NCBI RefSeq assembly: GCF_000015825.1
Contig: NC_009051.1
Location: 800,695 to 864,694, forward strand
Length of the DNA stretch: 64,000 bases
Reading direction: 5' to 3'
Source: Methanoculleus marisnigri JR1
GTDB taxonomy: Archaea; Halobacteriota; Methanomicrobia; Methanomicrobiales; Methanoculleaceae
The translations under genes and the position numbers were made by a program. Below the pieces are notes generated by a model. It had not been told where the DNA came from. It saw only the letters and a program-made list of their open reading frames with translations, and did not search any database. Below, piece by piece: positions 17,813 to 26,985 of the stretch (position 1 is its first letter; every line of letters begins with the position of its first letter).

Positions 17813-18625
17813 CTAACCGTCACTACGGAGGCGGATGTCGGAACGGATGCTGATCTTGCAGTTTCCGTCCCTGAAGATGCGCACCATGCCTCCGCTCTCG
17901 GAGACCGTGATGCCGATGGCCGGGATCTCGTGGGTGATGGATGCGGTTGCGCGGTGCCTCCCTCCGAGGCCCCCGGGAAGAGAGATGCCCCGCCCGGTGA
18001 CGTCCAGGTAGCGGCCCGCCGCCCGCACCTCGCCGGTTTTATCGATGACGAAGACGCCGTCGAGCTGGGCGAACTCTTTGACGCTCTCCCAGTTGTCCCG
18101 GTTCTTGATGTCCCGGAGCGTTCCGGGCTGCCCCTGGTAGGGGTTGAGGATCGCCTGGTGGGAGTGCCGGAAGATCTCCTCCGGGTCGCCGATGATGAAC
18201 GCGGTGCCGATGGCTCTCCCTTCCCTCCCCTCGACCGCGATCTCGAGGGCCAGCGTGAGGGCAGCGTGGAGCACCTCGCGGGGGACGATGTCGGAGAAGT
18301 CTTTTAAGTTGATGAAGTTCTTCCCCTCCTCGATGTCGTAGAGGATGACGGCGTAGGGAAAGACGCCGACGACGAGGCCGCTCTCCAGGTTGCGCCGGAG
18401 GTAGAGGTGGACGGCGGCGTCGAGCATGTGCCGCTCGCTCACCTCCAGGATATCGTGCATGGTGAGGTCTTTCAAGACGTCGAGCTGGAGTTCCTGCACC
18501 CGGATGATCGGGATATCGGGCACCTCCGCGAGAACCGGCGCCGGTTCGACGAATGAGACGATCGCCCGCGCCCCGATCTTCACCGCCACGTCGCATGCGG
18601 TTGCAAGCATCAGGTCGCCGTTCAT
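17813..18625 (-). CDS. dacZ: diadenylate cyclase DacZ (c-di-AMP synthase)
   Basis: Makes the second messenger c-di-AMP from two ATP. 270 residues: an N-terminal pyruvate-kinase-C-like domain (about 1-120) and a C-terminal DAC domain with the catalytic motifs DGV (189-191) and RHR (223-225), both intact. That is the arrangement of euryarchaeal DacZ. The ATG overlaps the sucD stop (ATGA), so it is the last gene of the fum-kor-suc operon and translationally coupled. The upstream open frame is a shadow of sucD. Linking c-di-AMP supply to 2-oxoglutarate synthesis is inferred from this coupling. Confidence 0.93.
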   Translation of the reverse strand: MNGDLMLATACDVAVKIGARAIVSFVEPAPVLAEVPDIPIIRVQELQLDVLKDLTMHDILEVSERHMLDAAVHLYLRRNLESGLVVGVFPYAVILYDIEEGKNFINLKDFSDIVPREVLHAALTLALEIAVEGREGRAIGTAFIIGDPEEIFRHSHQAILNPYQGQPGTLRDIKNRDNWESVKEFAQLDGVFVIDKTGEVRAAGRYLDVTGRGISLPGGLGGRHRATASITHEIPAIGITVSESGGMVRIFRDGNCKISIRSDIRLRSDG

Positions 18626-19488
18626 AGTACCTCGCGGATCAGTCCTGGTATCTCCGAAGGACGGGACGCGACGGGGATCTCGAGGGCGCGAAGCCGCCGG
18701 ACCTTGGACCGGGCGTCGCCCTCCCCTCCCTCGATGATCGCGCCCGCGTGGCCCATCCTCTTCTCGGGCGGGGCGCTCACGCCGGCGATGTAGGTGACGA
18801 CCGGGAGATCGGTCGACCGGACGCCTTCCTCCTCCAGGTTGCCGCCCACCTCGCCGATGACGATGACCGCCTTCGTGTGGGGATCCTCGTCGAACCGGGC
18901 GAGGACGTCGACGAACGTCTGGCCGATCACCGGGTCGCCGCCGATCCCGACGATCGTGCTCTGGCCGATGCCGGCGCGGGTGAGTTCGTCGAACACCTCG
19001 TAGGTGAGGGTCCCGCTCCGGGAGACGACGCCGACGTTGCCGCGGCGGGCGAGGTGGGCCGGCATGATCCCGAGTTTGCACTCTCCCGGCGAGAGGAGTC
19101 CCGGGCAGTTCGGGCCGATGACCGTGCAGTCGTGGAGTTTCGCGTAGGCGATGGCCGACATAGCGTCGTGAACCGGGATGTGCTCGGTGATGACGACCGC
19201 AAGCTCGATCCCCGCGTGCGCCGCTTCCATGACCGCGTCGCCAGCGGCGCCTGCCGGGACGAAGACGACGCTTGCGGTCGCGTCGTGCTCGGCGAGCGCT
19301 TCCTTGACGGTGTTGTAGACGGGTACACCGTGAACCTCCCGGCCGGCCTTCCCGGGCGCGACCCCGGCGACGACGCCCCGTCCCCCGACCTCGCGGGCGT
19401 AGGCGTTCATCAGTTCCGTATGAAACGTGCCCTGCCTGCCGGTGATGTTCTGGACGATCACGCCGAGATTCTTATCGCCGTAGATCAT
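18622..19488 (-). CDS. sucD: succinyl-CoA synthetase alpha subunit
   Basis: With SucC makes succinyl-CoA from succinate, CoA and ATP. 288 residues: CoA-binding Rossmann start ([11 protein letters not shown], near residue 11), IGPNCPGLL near residue 125, and the active-site phosphohistidine in the segment [13 protein letters not shown] (the H of GHAGA) near residue 240. The ATG overlaps the sucC stop by 4 bases. The larger open frame is read-through of sucC. Confidence 0.96.
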   Translation of the reverse strand: MIYGDKNLGVIVQNITGRQGTFHTELMNAYAREVGGRGVVAGVAPGKAGREVHGVPVYNTVKEALAEHDATASVVFVPAGAAGDAVMEAAHAGIELAVVITEHIPVHDAMSAIAYAKLHDCTVIGPNCPGLLSPGECKLGIMPAHLARRGNVGVVSRSGTLTYEVFDELTRAGIGQSTIVGIGGDPVIGQTFVDVLARFDEDPHTKAVIVIGEVGGNLEEEGVRSTDLPVVTYIAGVSAPPEKRMGHAGAIIEGGEGDARSKVRRLRALEIPVASRPSEIPGLIREVL

Positions 19489-20570
19489 AGTGAGACCTCC
19501 ATCGCCGCTTTCACGGCGGCATCCATGCTCTCGAGCATCCGGTAGCCGCATCCGGCGAGCAGTCGCCGCCCCTCCTCCTCGTTCGTCCCGGCCATCCGGA
19601 CGATGACCGTCGGCGTGACGCCGGCGGCGATGATCCCCTTCGCCACCTCGTCGCATCGGGTGATGCCCCCGAGGAGGTTGACGACGATCACGTTCACCCC
19701 GGGCATGCTCGCGACGAGCCTGACGGCGTGCATCACGCGCTCCTGGTCGGCGCCGCCCCCGACGTCGAGGAAGTTCGCCGCCCGCCCGTTGTAAAACTCG
19801 ATGAGGTCGAGCGTCGACATCGTGAGCCCGGCGCCGTTGCCGATGACCCCGATGCTCCCGTCCAGTTCCACGTAGGAGAAACCGTGCTTCTCGGCCTCGC
19901 GCTCGCGTTCCGAGAGGTCGCGGTTGACCGCTATCCCCTGGCGGGCGAGGGCGTTGTCGTCGACGATCAGCTTCGCGTCCGCCGCGTAGACCCCCCGCGG
20001 CGTCGTCACGAGCGGGTTGATCTCCGCGAGCATGGCATCCTTCCCCTGGAATACGTGGTAGAGGCAGTTTATGACGGGGGCGAGTTCCTTCGGCGCGCCG
20101 CCGAGGAGTTCCCGCATCAAAAACGGCGGGATGTCCCGGAGGAGAGGGGATACGACGACTCTCCGTACGGCGGACTCGTCCTCTTGTGCCATCTTCTCGA
20201 TCTCCACCCCGCCGGCGTCCGCGAAGAGTACCACCGGCTGTCTGCTCGACCGGTCGACCGCGATGCTGACGTAGTACTCGTGCTCGATCGCCAGTCGCTC
20301 CTCTGCGAGGATCTCCCCGACCGGGACGCCCTTGATCTCCCGGGAGAAGAGTTCCCGGGCGGTCTCGGCCGCTGTCGCGCGGTCGGCCATCAGGACGCCG
20401 CCGGCCTTTCCGCGCCCGCCGACGTCCACCTGCGCCTTCAGCACCACACCGCCGCCGAGGTCCGGCAGGTGTGCCGCGACCTCCTCCGGTGCCCGTATAA
20501 CGACCCCTTTCGGGACCGGTATCCCGTACTCTGCAAAGACCCGTTTTGCCTCGTATTCCAGTAGTTTCAT
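19485..20570 (-). CDS. sucC: succinyl-CoA synthetase beta subunit
   Basis: ATP-grasp subunit, 361 residues: EYEAKRVFAEYGIPVPKG at the start, LKAQVDVGGRGKAGGV near residue 44, the nucleotide site, and a C-terminal flavodoxin-like domain (NFLDVGGGADQERV, NLLGGITRCDEVAKG). Starts 4 bases after korC. In methanogens it works in the reductive direction to feed 2-oxoglutarate synthase. Confidence 0.96.
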   Translation of the reverse strand: MKLLEYEAKRVFAEYGIPVPKGVVIRAPEEVAAHLPDLGGGVVLKAQVDVGGRGKAGGVLMADRATAAETARELFSREIKGVPVGEILAEERLAIEHEYYVSIAVDRSSRQPVVLFADAGGVEIEKMAQEDESAVRRVVVSPLLRDIPPFLMRELLGGAPKELAPVINCLYHVFQGKDAMLAEINPLVTTPRGVYAADAKLIVDDNALARQGIAVNRDLSEREREAEKHGFSYVELDGSIGVIGNGAGLTMSTLDLIEFYNGRAANFLDVGGGADQERVMHAVRLVASMPGVNVIVVNLLGGITRCDEVAKGIIAAGVTPTVIVRMAGTNEEEGRRLLAGCGYRMLESMDAAVKAAMEVSL

Positions 20571-20574
20571 GGGT

Positions 20575-21105
20575 TCACGCTCGTTCTCCGAGTTCGAATC
20601 CTCTCTTTAACGCCTTCAGATTCAGTTCCTCGGTGCCTTTCGGGACGCTGTCGAGCACCGCACGCTCGATCGCCTCCCTGCTCACGACCCCGGTTGCGGT
20701 CACGAGGGCGCCGATCATCACGATATTCGCGACAATCTCCCGCCCGAGAGTGTTTTTCGCCTCCGATGTCGCCGGGATCTCGTAGTAGCGGCAGTCCGGG
20801 CGCGACCGGACCAGGTCGGAGTCGACGAGCATGACTGCATCTTCCCGCGCTGAAACCCCGTACTTCTCGAACCCCTGCTGGGACATGATGACGTAGATGT
20901 CCGGTTCGGTCACCTCGGGGTAGAGGATCGGCTCATCGTCGATCACCACCTGCCCCATCGAGGCGCCGCCCCGCGCCTCCGGGCCGTAGACCTGGGTCTG
21001 GACGGCGTATTTGTCGTCGTAGAGCGCCGCCGCCCGCCCGAGAATGACCGCGGAGAGGAGGACCCCCTGTCCGCCGTATCCCGAGAACCTGATCTCGTGT
21101 CTCAT
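20575..21105 (-). CDS. korC: 2-oxoglutarate:ferredoxin oxidoreductase gamma subunit
   Basis: 176 residues with the typical gamma start RFSGYGGQGVLLSAVILGRAA and the QVYGPEARGGAS motif. It overlaps korB by 4 bases. Together with KorA, KorB and KorD it catalyses the ferredoxin-linked carboxylation of succinyl-CoA to 2-oxoglutarate. Assignment to 2-oxoglutarate rather than another 2-oxoacid rests on the flanking fum and suc genes. Confidence 0.93.
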   Translation of the reverse strand: MRHEIRFSGYGGQGVLLSAVILGRAAALYDDKYAVQTQVYGPEARGGASMGQVVIDDEPILYPEVTEPDIYVIMSQQGFEKYGVSAREDAVMLVDSDLVRSRPDCRYYEIPATSEAKNTLGREIVANIVMIGALVTATGVVSREAIERAVLDSVPKGTEELNLKALKRGFELGERA

Positions 21106-21890
21106 GGGCGCACCCCCATCGCCGGCCGGCTCCTTCGGACCAGTTCCCCGACGGTGAAGGCCCCTTCGGGGATTGGTTTTCCTTCCGCGACCAGCCGATC
21201 ACGCTTCGCGACAAGCATCGCGTGGCTCCGGAGGTGCTCGATCATCTCCGAAACCCGCCGGAGCTTGTTGTGGCGGCCGTAGTTGGTCGGGCACTGGGTC
21301 CGTACCTCGATGAACGCGAGCCCCGGCGTCTGCATCCCGGCGGCGACGGCCTTCGTGAGTTCCTTGACGTGGTAAGACGTCCAGCGCGCGACGTAGTTCG
21401 CGCCTGCGGCGACAGCAAGTTCCGCGAGGTCGAAGGCCGGTTCGCTCATCCCGTAGGGCGTCGTCGTCGAGATCGCCCCCGGCGGGGTCGTCGGGCTTCC
21501 CTGCCCGCCGGTCATGCCGTAGATGTGGTTGTTCATGCAGACCACGGTCATGTCCACGTTCCGGCGGCAGGCGTGGATGAAGTGGTTCCCGCCGATGGCG
21601 GCGAGGTCGCCGTCTCCCGTGAAGACGACGACGTGCAGGTCCGGCCGCGCCATCTTCACGCCGGTGGCGAACGCGAGCGCCCGCCCGTGGGTGGTGTGGA
21701 GCGAGTCGGTGAGGATGTAGCCGGGAGCCCGGGAGGAGCACCCGATCCCGGAGATGAAGACCGTCTCGTTGCGTTTCCAGCCCATCTCCTCGACTGCCGC
21801 GAGGGTGCAGTTGATGACCGTCCCGTTCCCGCACCCGGTGCAGTAGATGTGCGGCAGGCGGTCGTCCCGGAACCAGTCGGGCGCGATCAT
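21102..21890 (-). CDS. korB: 2-oxoglutarate:ferredoxin oxidoreductase beta subunit
   Basis: 262 residues. It is the thiamine-diphosphate subunit: YCTGCGNGT near residue 16, GIGCSSRAPGY near residue 48, and the Mg/ThDP motif VVFTGDGDLAAIGGNHF with the matching NNHIYGMTGGQGSPTTP. Its ATG overlaps the korA stop by 4 bases. Upstream codons in the same frame belong to a shadow of korA. Confidence 0.95.
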   Translation of the reverse strand: MIAPDWFRDDRLPHIYCTGCGNGTVINCTLAAVEEMGWKRNETVFISGIGCSSRAPGYILTDSLHTTHGRALAFATGVKMARPDLHVVVFTGDGDLAAIGGNHFIHACRRNVDMTVVCMNNHIYGMTGGQGSPTTPPGAISTTTPYGMSEPAFDLAELAVAAGANYVARWTSYHVKELTKAVAAGMQTPGLAFIEVRTQCPTNYGRHNKLRRVSEMIEHLRSHAMLVAKRDRLVAEGKPIPEGAFTVGELVRRSRPAMGVRP

Positions 21891-22987
21891 CGGTGCGCCT
21901 CCAGCGCCCGCACGAGTTCGGCGGGGGTGTGGAGTTCGCCGCCGATCTTCGGGATGGAGACGACCGGCTGGTCCACGTGGCGCTGGACCTCCCGCACCAT
22001 CTGGCCCATGTTCAGTTCCGGCATCAGGAAGACCTTCGCGTTCGGGAAGATCTTGAGGGCGAACTCCGGGAACGGCCAGACGACCCGGAGGCGCAGATGG
22101 CCGATCGAGTCGTCGGGACGGTCGCGCATCACCTGCTCGACCGTCCGCGACGGTGGGCCGTAGGTGACGAAGACCGTCTCGGCATCGGGGTTTACGACCT
22201 CGTAGTCGGCGATATCGCGGCGTGCCGACTCGACCTTGGCGACCAGCCGCCGCACCAGCCGGTCGTGTGCCTCGGGATCGGTCGTGTCCGGGTAGCCCCG
22301 CTCGTCGTGGGTGAGGCCGGTCACATGGATGGATCTCCCCGACCCGAAGGGCGCGAACCCGGGAGTCCCGTCGTCCCCTCCCTCGAACGGGAGAGCGCCC
22401 TCCGCAAGCGGGCGGGGGCGTTCGATCTCGACCGCGTCGGGGATGGTCACCCGCTCGCGCATGTGGCCGACGATCTCGTCGGACATCACGAACGTGGGGA
22501 CCCGGTACCGGTCGGCGAGGTCGAAGGCTTTTGCGGTCAGGTCGAACATCTCCTGGACGGAGTTCGGGGTGAGCGCAATGGTGCTGTAGTCGCCGTGCGA
22601 CCCGAACCGGCACTGGAGCATGTCGCCCTGCGCCGCCCGCGTCGGCTGCCCGGTGCTCGGGCCACCGCGCTGGATGTTGACGACGACGCACGGGGTCTCG
22701 GTCATGACCGCGTAGCCGATGTTCTCCATCATCAGCGAGAACCCGGGGCCGCTCGTCGCGGTCATGGCTCGTGCCCCCGTCCAGGCGGCGCCGATCACCG
22801 CGGCGATGCTCGCGAGTTCGTCCTCCATGGAGATGAAGACCCCGCCGGCTTTCGGGAGTTTCCGGGCCATGGCCTCGGCTATTTCGGTCGACGGCGTGAT
22901 GGGGTAGCCGCCGAAGAACCGGCACCCGGCGGCGAGCGCGCCTTCGGCACAGGCGGCGTTCCCCTGCATGAACTCGGTTCGGCTCAA
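21887..22987 (-). CDS. korA: 2-oxoglutarate:ferredoxin oxidoreductase alpha subunit
   Basis: 366 residues: pyrimidine-binding domain with FMQGNAACAEGALAAGCRFFGGYPITPSTEI-type start (residues 6 onward), TSGPGFSLMMENIGYA near residue 80, and a C-terminal domain II with MPELNMGQMVREV. It overlaps korD and korB by 4 bases each. Alpha subunit of the heterotetrameric enzyme. Confidence 0.95.
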   Translation of the reverse strand: MSRTEFMQGNAACAEGALAAGCRFFGGYPITPSTEIAEAMARKLPKAGGVFISMEDELASIAAVIGAAWTGARAMTATSGPGFSLMMENIGYAVMTETPCVVVNIQRGGPSTGQPTRAAQGDMLQCRFGSHGDYSTIALTPNSVQEMFDLTAKAFDLADRYRVPTFVMSDEIVGHMRERVTIPDAVEIERPRPLAEGALPFEGGDDGTPGFAPFGSGRSIHVTGLTHDERGYPDTTDPEAHDRLVRRLVAKVESARRDIADYEVVNPDAETVFVTYGPPSRTVEQVMRDRPDDSIGHLRLRVVWPFPEFALKIFPNAKVFLMPELNMGQMVREVQRHVDQPVVSIPKIGGELHTPAELVRALEAHR

Positions 22988-23256
22988 AACTCCACCTCCA
23001 CCCGGTGAGGCTCGAACGGCTTCTCCTCGACCCAGGAGATGGCCTGGTCAGGGCAGATCATGTGGCAGACCCCGCAGAGCATCCTGCCGTAGAGGGCCTG
23101 CAGCCTGCAGTTCGTACACCGTTCGGGGCGGTCGAGGATGGGGGTGACGATCCCCCGGCTGTTGAGTTCCGTTCCCTCCCGAAATATACCGTAGGGGCAG
23201 ACCAGCACGCAGAGGTTGCATCCTTTGCAGCGGCTTTCATCGATGACGAGTTTCAT
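22984..23256 (-). CDS. korD: 2-oxoglutarate:ferredoxin oxidoreductase delta subunit (ferredoxin-like)
   Basis: 90 residues. One classical [4Fe-4S] motif C10, C13, C16, C20 followed by P, and a second set C47, C50, C61, C64 and C68 with an unusually long spacing between its first two pairs. It carries electrons between ferredoxin and the KorAB active site. It overlaps both fumB and korA by 4 bases. Confidence 0.93.
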   Translation of the reverse strand: MKLVIDESRCKGCNLCVLVCPYGIFREGTELNSRGIVTPILDRPERCTNCRLQALYGRMLCGVCHMICPDQAISWVEEKPFEPHRVEVEF

Positions 23257-23810
23257 GAGACGGTATCCTGCTTAGTATTGAATCGCTGGTGAAATTGTGT
23301 TTTCGCTTTCTCGCGTACGGCGCGGAAGAGATCGCCGCCGTGGGCGTCGATCCCGACCGTCAGTGGCAGATGATCGGCTTCGATGACCCAGACCGCCTCG
23401 GCCATGCCGAGGTCTTCGAAATAGACCCCTTTGAGGGTCATGCGGGCGGCGGCGAGCGCGGCGCACCCTCCGGTGAGCGCGAGGTAGACTCCGTGCCCCC
23501 GGAGGTGCTCGACCACCTCCTGTCCCATGCCGCCTTTGCCGACGAGGGCGCGGACGCCCGCGTCGATGAGAAATCCCGTGAGCCTGTTCATCCGGGCGGA
23601 CGTCGTGGGGCCGGCGACGACGAGCCGGCCGTCCTGCACCACCGGGCCGCAGTGGTAGACCGCGGCGCCCTCCGAATCGAAGGGGATGCCTTCTTCCATC
23701 ATCCGCAGGTGGGCTTCGTCCCGTGCGGTGTAGATCGTTCCCGAGAGCGTGACCGTATCGCCCGCCCGGAGGTCGAGCACCTCGGCGCCGAGCGGTGTCG
23801 TGAGGTTCAA
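23253..23810 (-). CDS. fumB: fumarate hydratase beta (C-terminal) subunit
   Basis: Second half of the two-subunit class I, iron-sulfur fumarase. 185 residues with family landmarks LRAGDTVTLSGTIYTARD, VYHCGPV, GPTTSARMN and GKGGM. The start is a TTG at 23810 that overlaps the TGA of the alpha subunit and is preceded by a strong GGAGGTGA, which decides for it over the longer open frame. It overlaps korD by 4 bases. Confidence 0.93.
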   Translation of the reverse strand: MNLTTPLGAEVLDLRAGDTVTLSGTIYTARDEAHLRMMEEGIPFDSEGAAVYHCGPVVQDGRLVVAGPTTSARMNRLTGFLIDAGVRALVGKGGMGQEVVEHLRGHGVYLALTGGCAALAAARMTLKGVYFEDLGMAEAVWVIEADHLPLTVGIDAHGGDLFRAVREKAKTQFHQRFNTKQDTVS

Positions 23811-24646
23811 CGCTTCACCTCCACGGTCGCCCGCCGGCATGCCCAGCACTGGACGTTCACCGCCACCGGGAGGGACGCGGTGTGGCAGTCCGCCCGCTTC
23901 ACCTTCACGCTGAGCGCCGTCGTGTCGCCCCCAAGCCCCATCGGCCCGATCCCGAGGGCGTTGACCGCGTCGCAGAGTTCCGCTTCAAAGTCGCCCATGA
24001 CGTCCACCGGGAGGAGCAGGGCTTCCTTTGCGAGCGCGGCCGCCATATCGAACGTCCCGCCGATCCCGACGCCGAGGATCACCGGAGGGCAGGGTTTCCC
24101 TCCCGCAAGAAGCATCGTCTCGGCGACGAATTTCGGGATCTCCTTCGCCTGTGAGGGGAGGAGCATCCCGATCCTCGAGACGTTCTCCGAACCCGCACCT
24201 TTCGGGAGCACCGTCACCGTGAGCCTCTCCCCGGGCGTCACGTGTACCGCAGGCATCCCGGCACCGGTGTTGTCGCCGGTGTTCTCCCGGGTGAGGGGGT
24301 CGACGACGTTCGGGCGGAGGGGGATCGCGGCCGTTGCTCTCTGCACCCCTTCCCGCACCCCTTCAAAAAGGGCGGGTGAGAGCCCGATATCGGGCGGGAG
24401 GGTGAGGTAGACCACCGGCACGCCGGTATCCTGACAGATCGGCACCCGCCGCTCTTCTGCGAACGCGATGTTCTCGAGGATATTGCCGAGTTCCCGGCGT
24501 GCGATCTCGTCCCTCTCGGCTGCCGCTGCCCTCCGGAGCGCCGCGAGCACATCGGGAGGCAGCCGGATCTCGGCCTCCAGGAGTGCTCTCTCTGTGGCGT
24601 CTGCCAGTGCGCTCGAAAGCGTCGGATCTGCCGGATTGACCATCAT
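23807..24646 (-). CDS. fumA: fumarate hydratase alpha (N-terminal) subunit
   Basis: Interconverts malate and fumarate. 279 residues: VPICQDTGVPVVYLTLP near residue 74 holds the first cluster cysteine, and GGKPCPPVILGVGIGGTFD and the C-terminal ALGIGPMGLGG segment complete the class I pattern. First gene of the nine-gene operon. Its TATA box sits about 25 bases before the ATG, so the operon message is probably leaderless. Confidence 0.94.
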   Translation of the reverse strand: MMVNPADPTLSSALADATERALLEAEIRLPPDVLAALRRAAAAERDEIARRELGNILENIAFAEERRVPICQDTGVPVVYLTLPPDIGLSPALFEGVREGVQRATAAIPLRPNVVDPLTRENTGDNTGAGMPAVHVTPGERLTVTVLPKGAGSENVSRIGMLLPSQAKEIPKFVAETMLLAGGKPCPPVILGVGIGGTFDMAAALAKEALLLPVDVMGDFEAELCDAVNALGIGPMGLGGDTTALSVKVKRADCHTASLPVAVNVQCWACRRATVEVKR

Positions 24647-24665
24647 GTATACTGGTGGGAAGAGA

Positions 24666-24675
24666 CTATAAATAC
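24666..24675 (-). promoter_or_regulatory. promoter of the fum-kor-suc-dacZ operon
   Basis: GTATTTATAG on the minus strand; its centre is about 25 bases from the fumA ATG, the archaeal spacing from TATA box to transcription start, so the message should begin at or next to the start codon. Confidence 0.65.
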
Positions 24676-24723
24676 CTATATTTCTCCCGGTAGCGGATAC
24701 GCCGCCTCCGGGGAGTTCCCCGG

Positions 24724-24729
24724 AAAAAA
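24724..24729 (-). terminator. oligo-T terminator after the L10e gene
   Basis: T6 on the minus strand, 20 bases after the stop of the ribosomal protein gene and before the fum operon promoter. Confidence 0.5.
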
Positions 24730-24748
24730 GATGGGAAGTGATGCGGGT

Positions 24749-25261
24749 TTATGCTGCCGGCGCCCGCTCTTCGACGATTCTTGCGGGAGTCGGAAGTTTG
24801 TATATGCCGCGCTTGAGCGAAACCTTGGCCTTGTCGACATACTGCGGGCTCGTCCAGACGGAGAAGACCTTCTGGCCCTTCTCCACCCGTGCCGCGGTGC
24901 CGACGGCTTTGCCGAAGGCGAGACGCATGCCTTCCGAGACACGGTCCGCTCCTGCGCCGGTTGCCTGCTTGTTCTCCCGGAGAACGTGGTGCGGGAACGT
25001 CCGGATCTTCAGGTGGAAGTTTGCCCTCCCGACCTCCTTCTGGAGCTGCCGGTTGATACCGATACGGGCGGCCTCAAGAGCCGTGTGGCGTATCTGGCAG
25101 GTCTCGTCGACGACGATGGAGAGTTCGACCGGGTAATCCTCGGTGAGGTTGCCCATATCGAACTGCACGATCTTGCTGCCCGGCACGCCGCCCATGTATT
25201 CCCTGCGTGTATATGCTTTCTTTGCGAGATTCCTGTACATCTTCGCTGGTTTTCGTACCAT
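24749..25261 (-). CDS. rpl10e: 50S ribosomal protein L16/L10e (uL16)
   Basis: 170 residues, the archaeal uL16 form: starts [11 protein letters not shown], then [33 protein letters not shown] and the P-site proximal loop [15 protein letters not shown], all conserved. It lies alone between the ABC transporter and the fum operon. It is essential for peptidyl transferase centre assembly. Confidence 0.96.
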   Translation of the reverse strand: MVRKPAKMYRNLAKKAYTRREYMGGVPGSKIVQFDMGNLTEDYPVELSIVVDETCQIRHTALEAARIGINRQLQKEVGRANFHLKIRTFPHHVLRENKQATGAGADRVSEGMRLAFGKAVGTAARVEKGQKVFSVWTSPQYVDKAKVSLKRGIYKLPTPARIVEERAPAA

Positions 25262-25322
25262 CGTTAAAAACTCCTGCCGATCTTTGAGTGCTTTATAAAA
25301 TGGAGATGTCCTCTAATAAACC

Positions 25323-26084
25323 TTACTGGGTGTTTTCGGTCTCGTCGATCATCCGGAGTACCCTTCGCCGGACTTCTGCGAACTCTGCACTGGTGCGGTC
25401 CCGCGGATGCGGCCAGGGGATCTCGATGATCTCCCGGATGGATCCCGGGCGCGGTGAGAGGACAACGATCCTGGTGGCGAGGTAGACCGCTTCGTCGACG
25501 CTATGGGTGACGAAGACGATCGTCTTCTTCGTCTGTTCCCAGAGGAAGAGGAGTTCTTTCTGCATCCTGTTCCGGGTCTGGGCGTCCAGCGCCCCGAACG
25601 GTTCGTCCATGAGGAGAACGTCGGGGTCGTTTGCGAGCGCTCTTGCGATCGCCACGCGCTGCCGCATCCCGCCGGAGAGTTCGTAGGGGTAGGCGTCCCG
25701 GAACTGGGAGAGGCCGACCATCTCGATGTAGCGATCCGCTGTCCGCCGGCGCTCCTCCTTTGCGACGCCTTTCATCTCGAGGCCGAAGGCGACGTTGTCG
25801 ATCACCCTCCGCCAGGGGAAGAGGGAGTACTCCTGAAAGACCATCCCCCGCTTGGGATCCGGGCCGGTGACCGCGCGGCCGTCGACGGTCACGGCCCCGG
25901 TGGTCGCGGTCTCGAGCCCGGCGATGATCCGGAGAAGCGTTGTCTTCCCGCATCCCGACGGTCCGACCAGGCAGATGAACTCCGTATCGCGGATCTCCAG
26001 GTTGACGCCCTCGAGTGCCTGCGTGGCGGTGCCGTCCTCTTTCGGGAAGGCCTTGCCGAGATCCCGTATCGTAACCCCGCTCAT
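25323..26084 (-). CDS. ABC transporter ATP-binding protein, nitrate/sulfonate/taurine type
   Basis: 253 residues. Walker A GPSGCGKTT, the LSGGMRQRVAIARAL signature, Walker B VLLMDEPFGALD and the switch histidine in FVTHSVDEAVYL are all intact. The GMVFQEYSLFPWR Q-loop is typical of the SsuB/TauB/NrtD subfamily. It starts 1 base after the permease stop and is last in the three-gene operon. Confidence 0.92.
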   Translation of the reverse strand: MSGVTIRDLGKAFPKEDGTATQALEGVNLEIRDTEFICLVGPSGCGKTTLLRIIAGLETATTGAVTVDGRAVTGPDPKRGMVFQEYSLFPWRRVIDNVAFGLEMKGVAKEERRRTADRYIEMVGLSQFRDAYPYELSGGMRQRVAIARALANDPDVLLMDEPFGALDAQTRNRMQKELLFLWEQTKKTIVFVTHSVDEAVYLATRIVVLSPRPGSIREIIEIPWPHPRDRTSAEFAEVRRRVLRMIDETENTQ

Positions 26085-26085
26085 T

Positions 26086-26862
26086 CTAGGCCACCTCCCC
26101 TGCATGCCACCGCAGGAGCCTCTGGTCGACGTAGTTTCGGAAGATGCGGTCGATGATGAGGCCTGCAAACCCGAGGATCAGCATGTAGACGACGACGTTG
26201 GGCATCTGGTGGAGGTAGTAGTTATGCCAGAGCTGGTAGCCGAGCCCCGACCGGGAGACACCGAACATCTCGGCGGCCACGAGACACATCCACCCGACGC
26301 CCATGGCGATCCTGATCCCGGATGCTATCGCCGGGATGGCGGCGGGAAGGGCGACGTAGCGGATCAGCTCGAGCGAGGTGTCGCACCCGAGCACCTTGCC
26401 CGCCTCGACGAAGACCTTCGGGACGGACCGGAACGCGGCGTAGGTCGCGGTCAGGATCGGGAAGAATGCCCCGGCGAAGATGACGAAGCCGGCCGCCTGG
26501 GTGGTGAGCCCGAACCAGATGATGGCGAACGGGATCCAGGCGAGCGGCGGTATGGGGCGGAGGATCTCGATGATCGGGTCGAGCAGGAAGTCCGCCACCC
26601 GGAACCATCCCATCAGGATCCCTACGGGGACGCCGAGGAGGAGCGCTGCGATGAGTCCTATTCCGAAATGCTCCAAACTTACTACGATGTCGGCAACGAG
26701 GGTGCCGGACTCGAGGAGGGTTACGAACGCGCCGGCGACGTCGGTGACGCTCGGGAGGATGAAGGATCGCCCCACCACGTATTCGGCGACGATCTGCCAG
26801 ATCGCAGCCGCGACGACGAGCGCTGCGATGCCGAGTAGTCGTTTCTGTGTCTGTCGGTTCAT
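26086..26862 (-). CDS. ABC transporter permease, nitrate/sulfonate/taurine type
   Basis: 258 residues with six predicted membrane helices. The cytoplasmic EAA-like loop is EAGKVLGCDTSLELIRYVALPAAIPAIASGI, split around G-x9-P as usual for the SsuC/TauC family. The start ATG at 26862 is preferred over an upstream TTG at 26925. It is flanked by the binding protein and ATPase genes of the same system. Confidence 0.9.
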   Translation of the reverse strand: MNRQTQKRLLGIAALVVAAAIWQIVAEYVVGRSFILPSVTDVAGAFVTLLESGTLVADIVVSLEHFGIGLIAALLLGVPVGILMGWFRVADFLLDPIIEILRPIPPLAWIPFAIIWFGLTTQAAGFVIFAGAFFPILTATYAAFRSVPKVFVEAGKVLGCDTSLELIRYVALPAAIPAIASGIRIAMGVGWMCLVAAEMFGVSRSGLGYQLWHNYYLHQMPNVVVYMLILGFAGLIIDRIFRNYVDQRLLRWHAGEVA

Positions 26863-26985
26863 GTCTTTATTCCGTTGCCTGGTTGTTGCCGATGCGGGCC
26901 GTTTTGCCCCGGGATAATTCTCCAATATTTCATCGGCACGCCCATAAAAGAAACTGTTGGAGTAAAAATGGGTGAAGTTCCCGGG

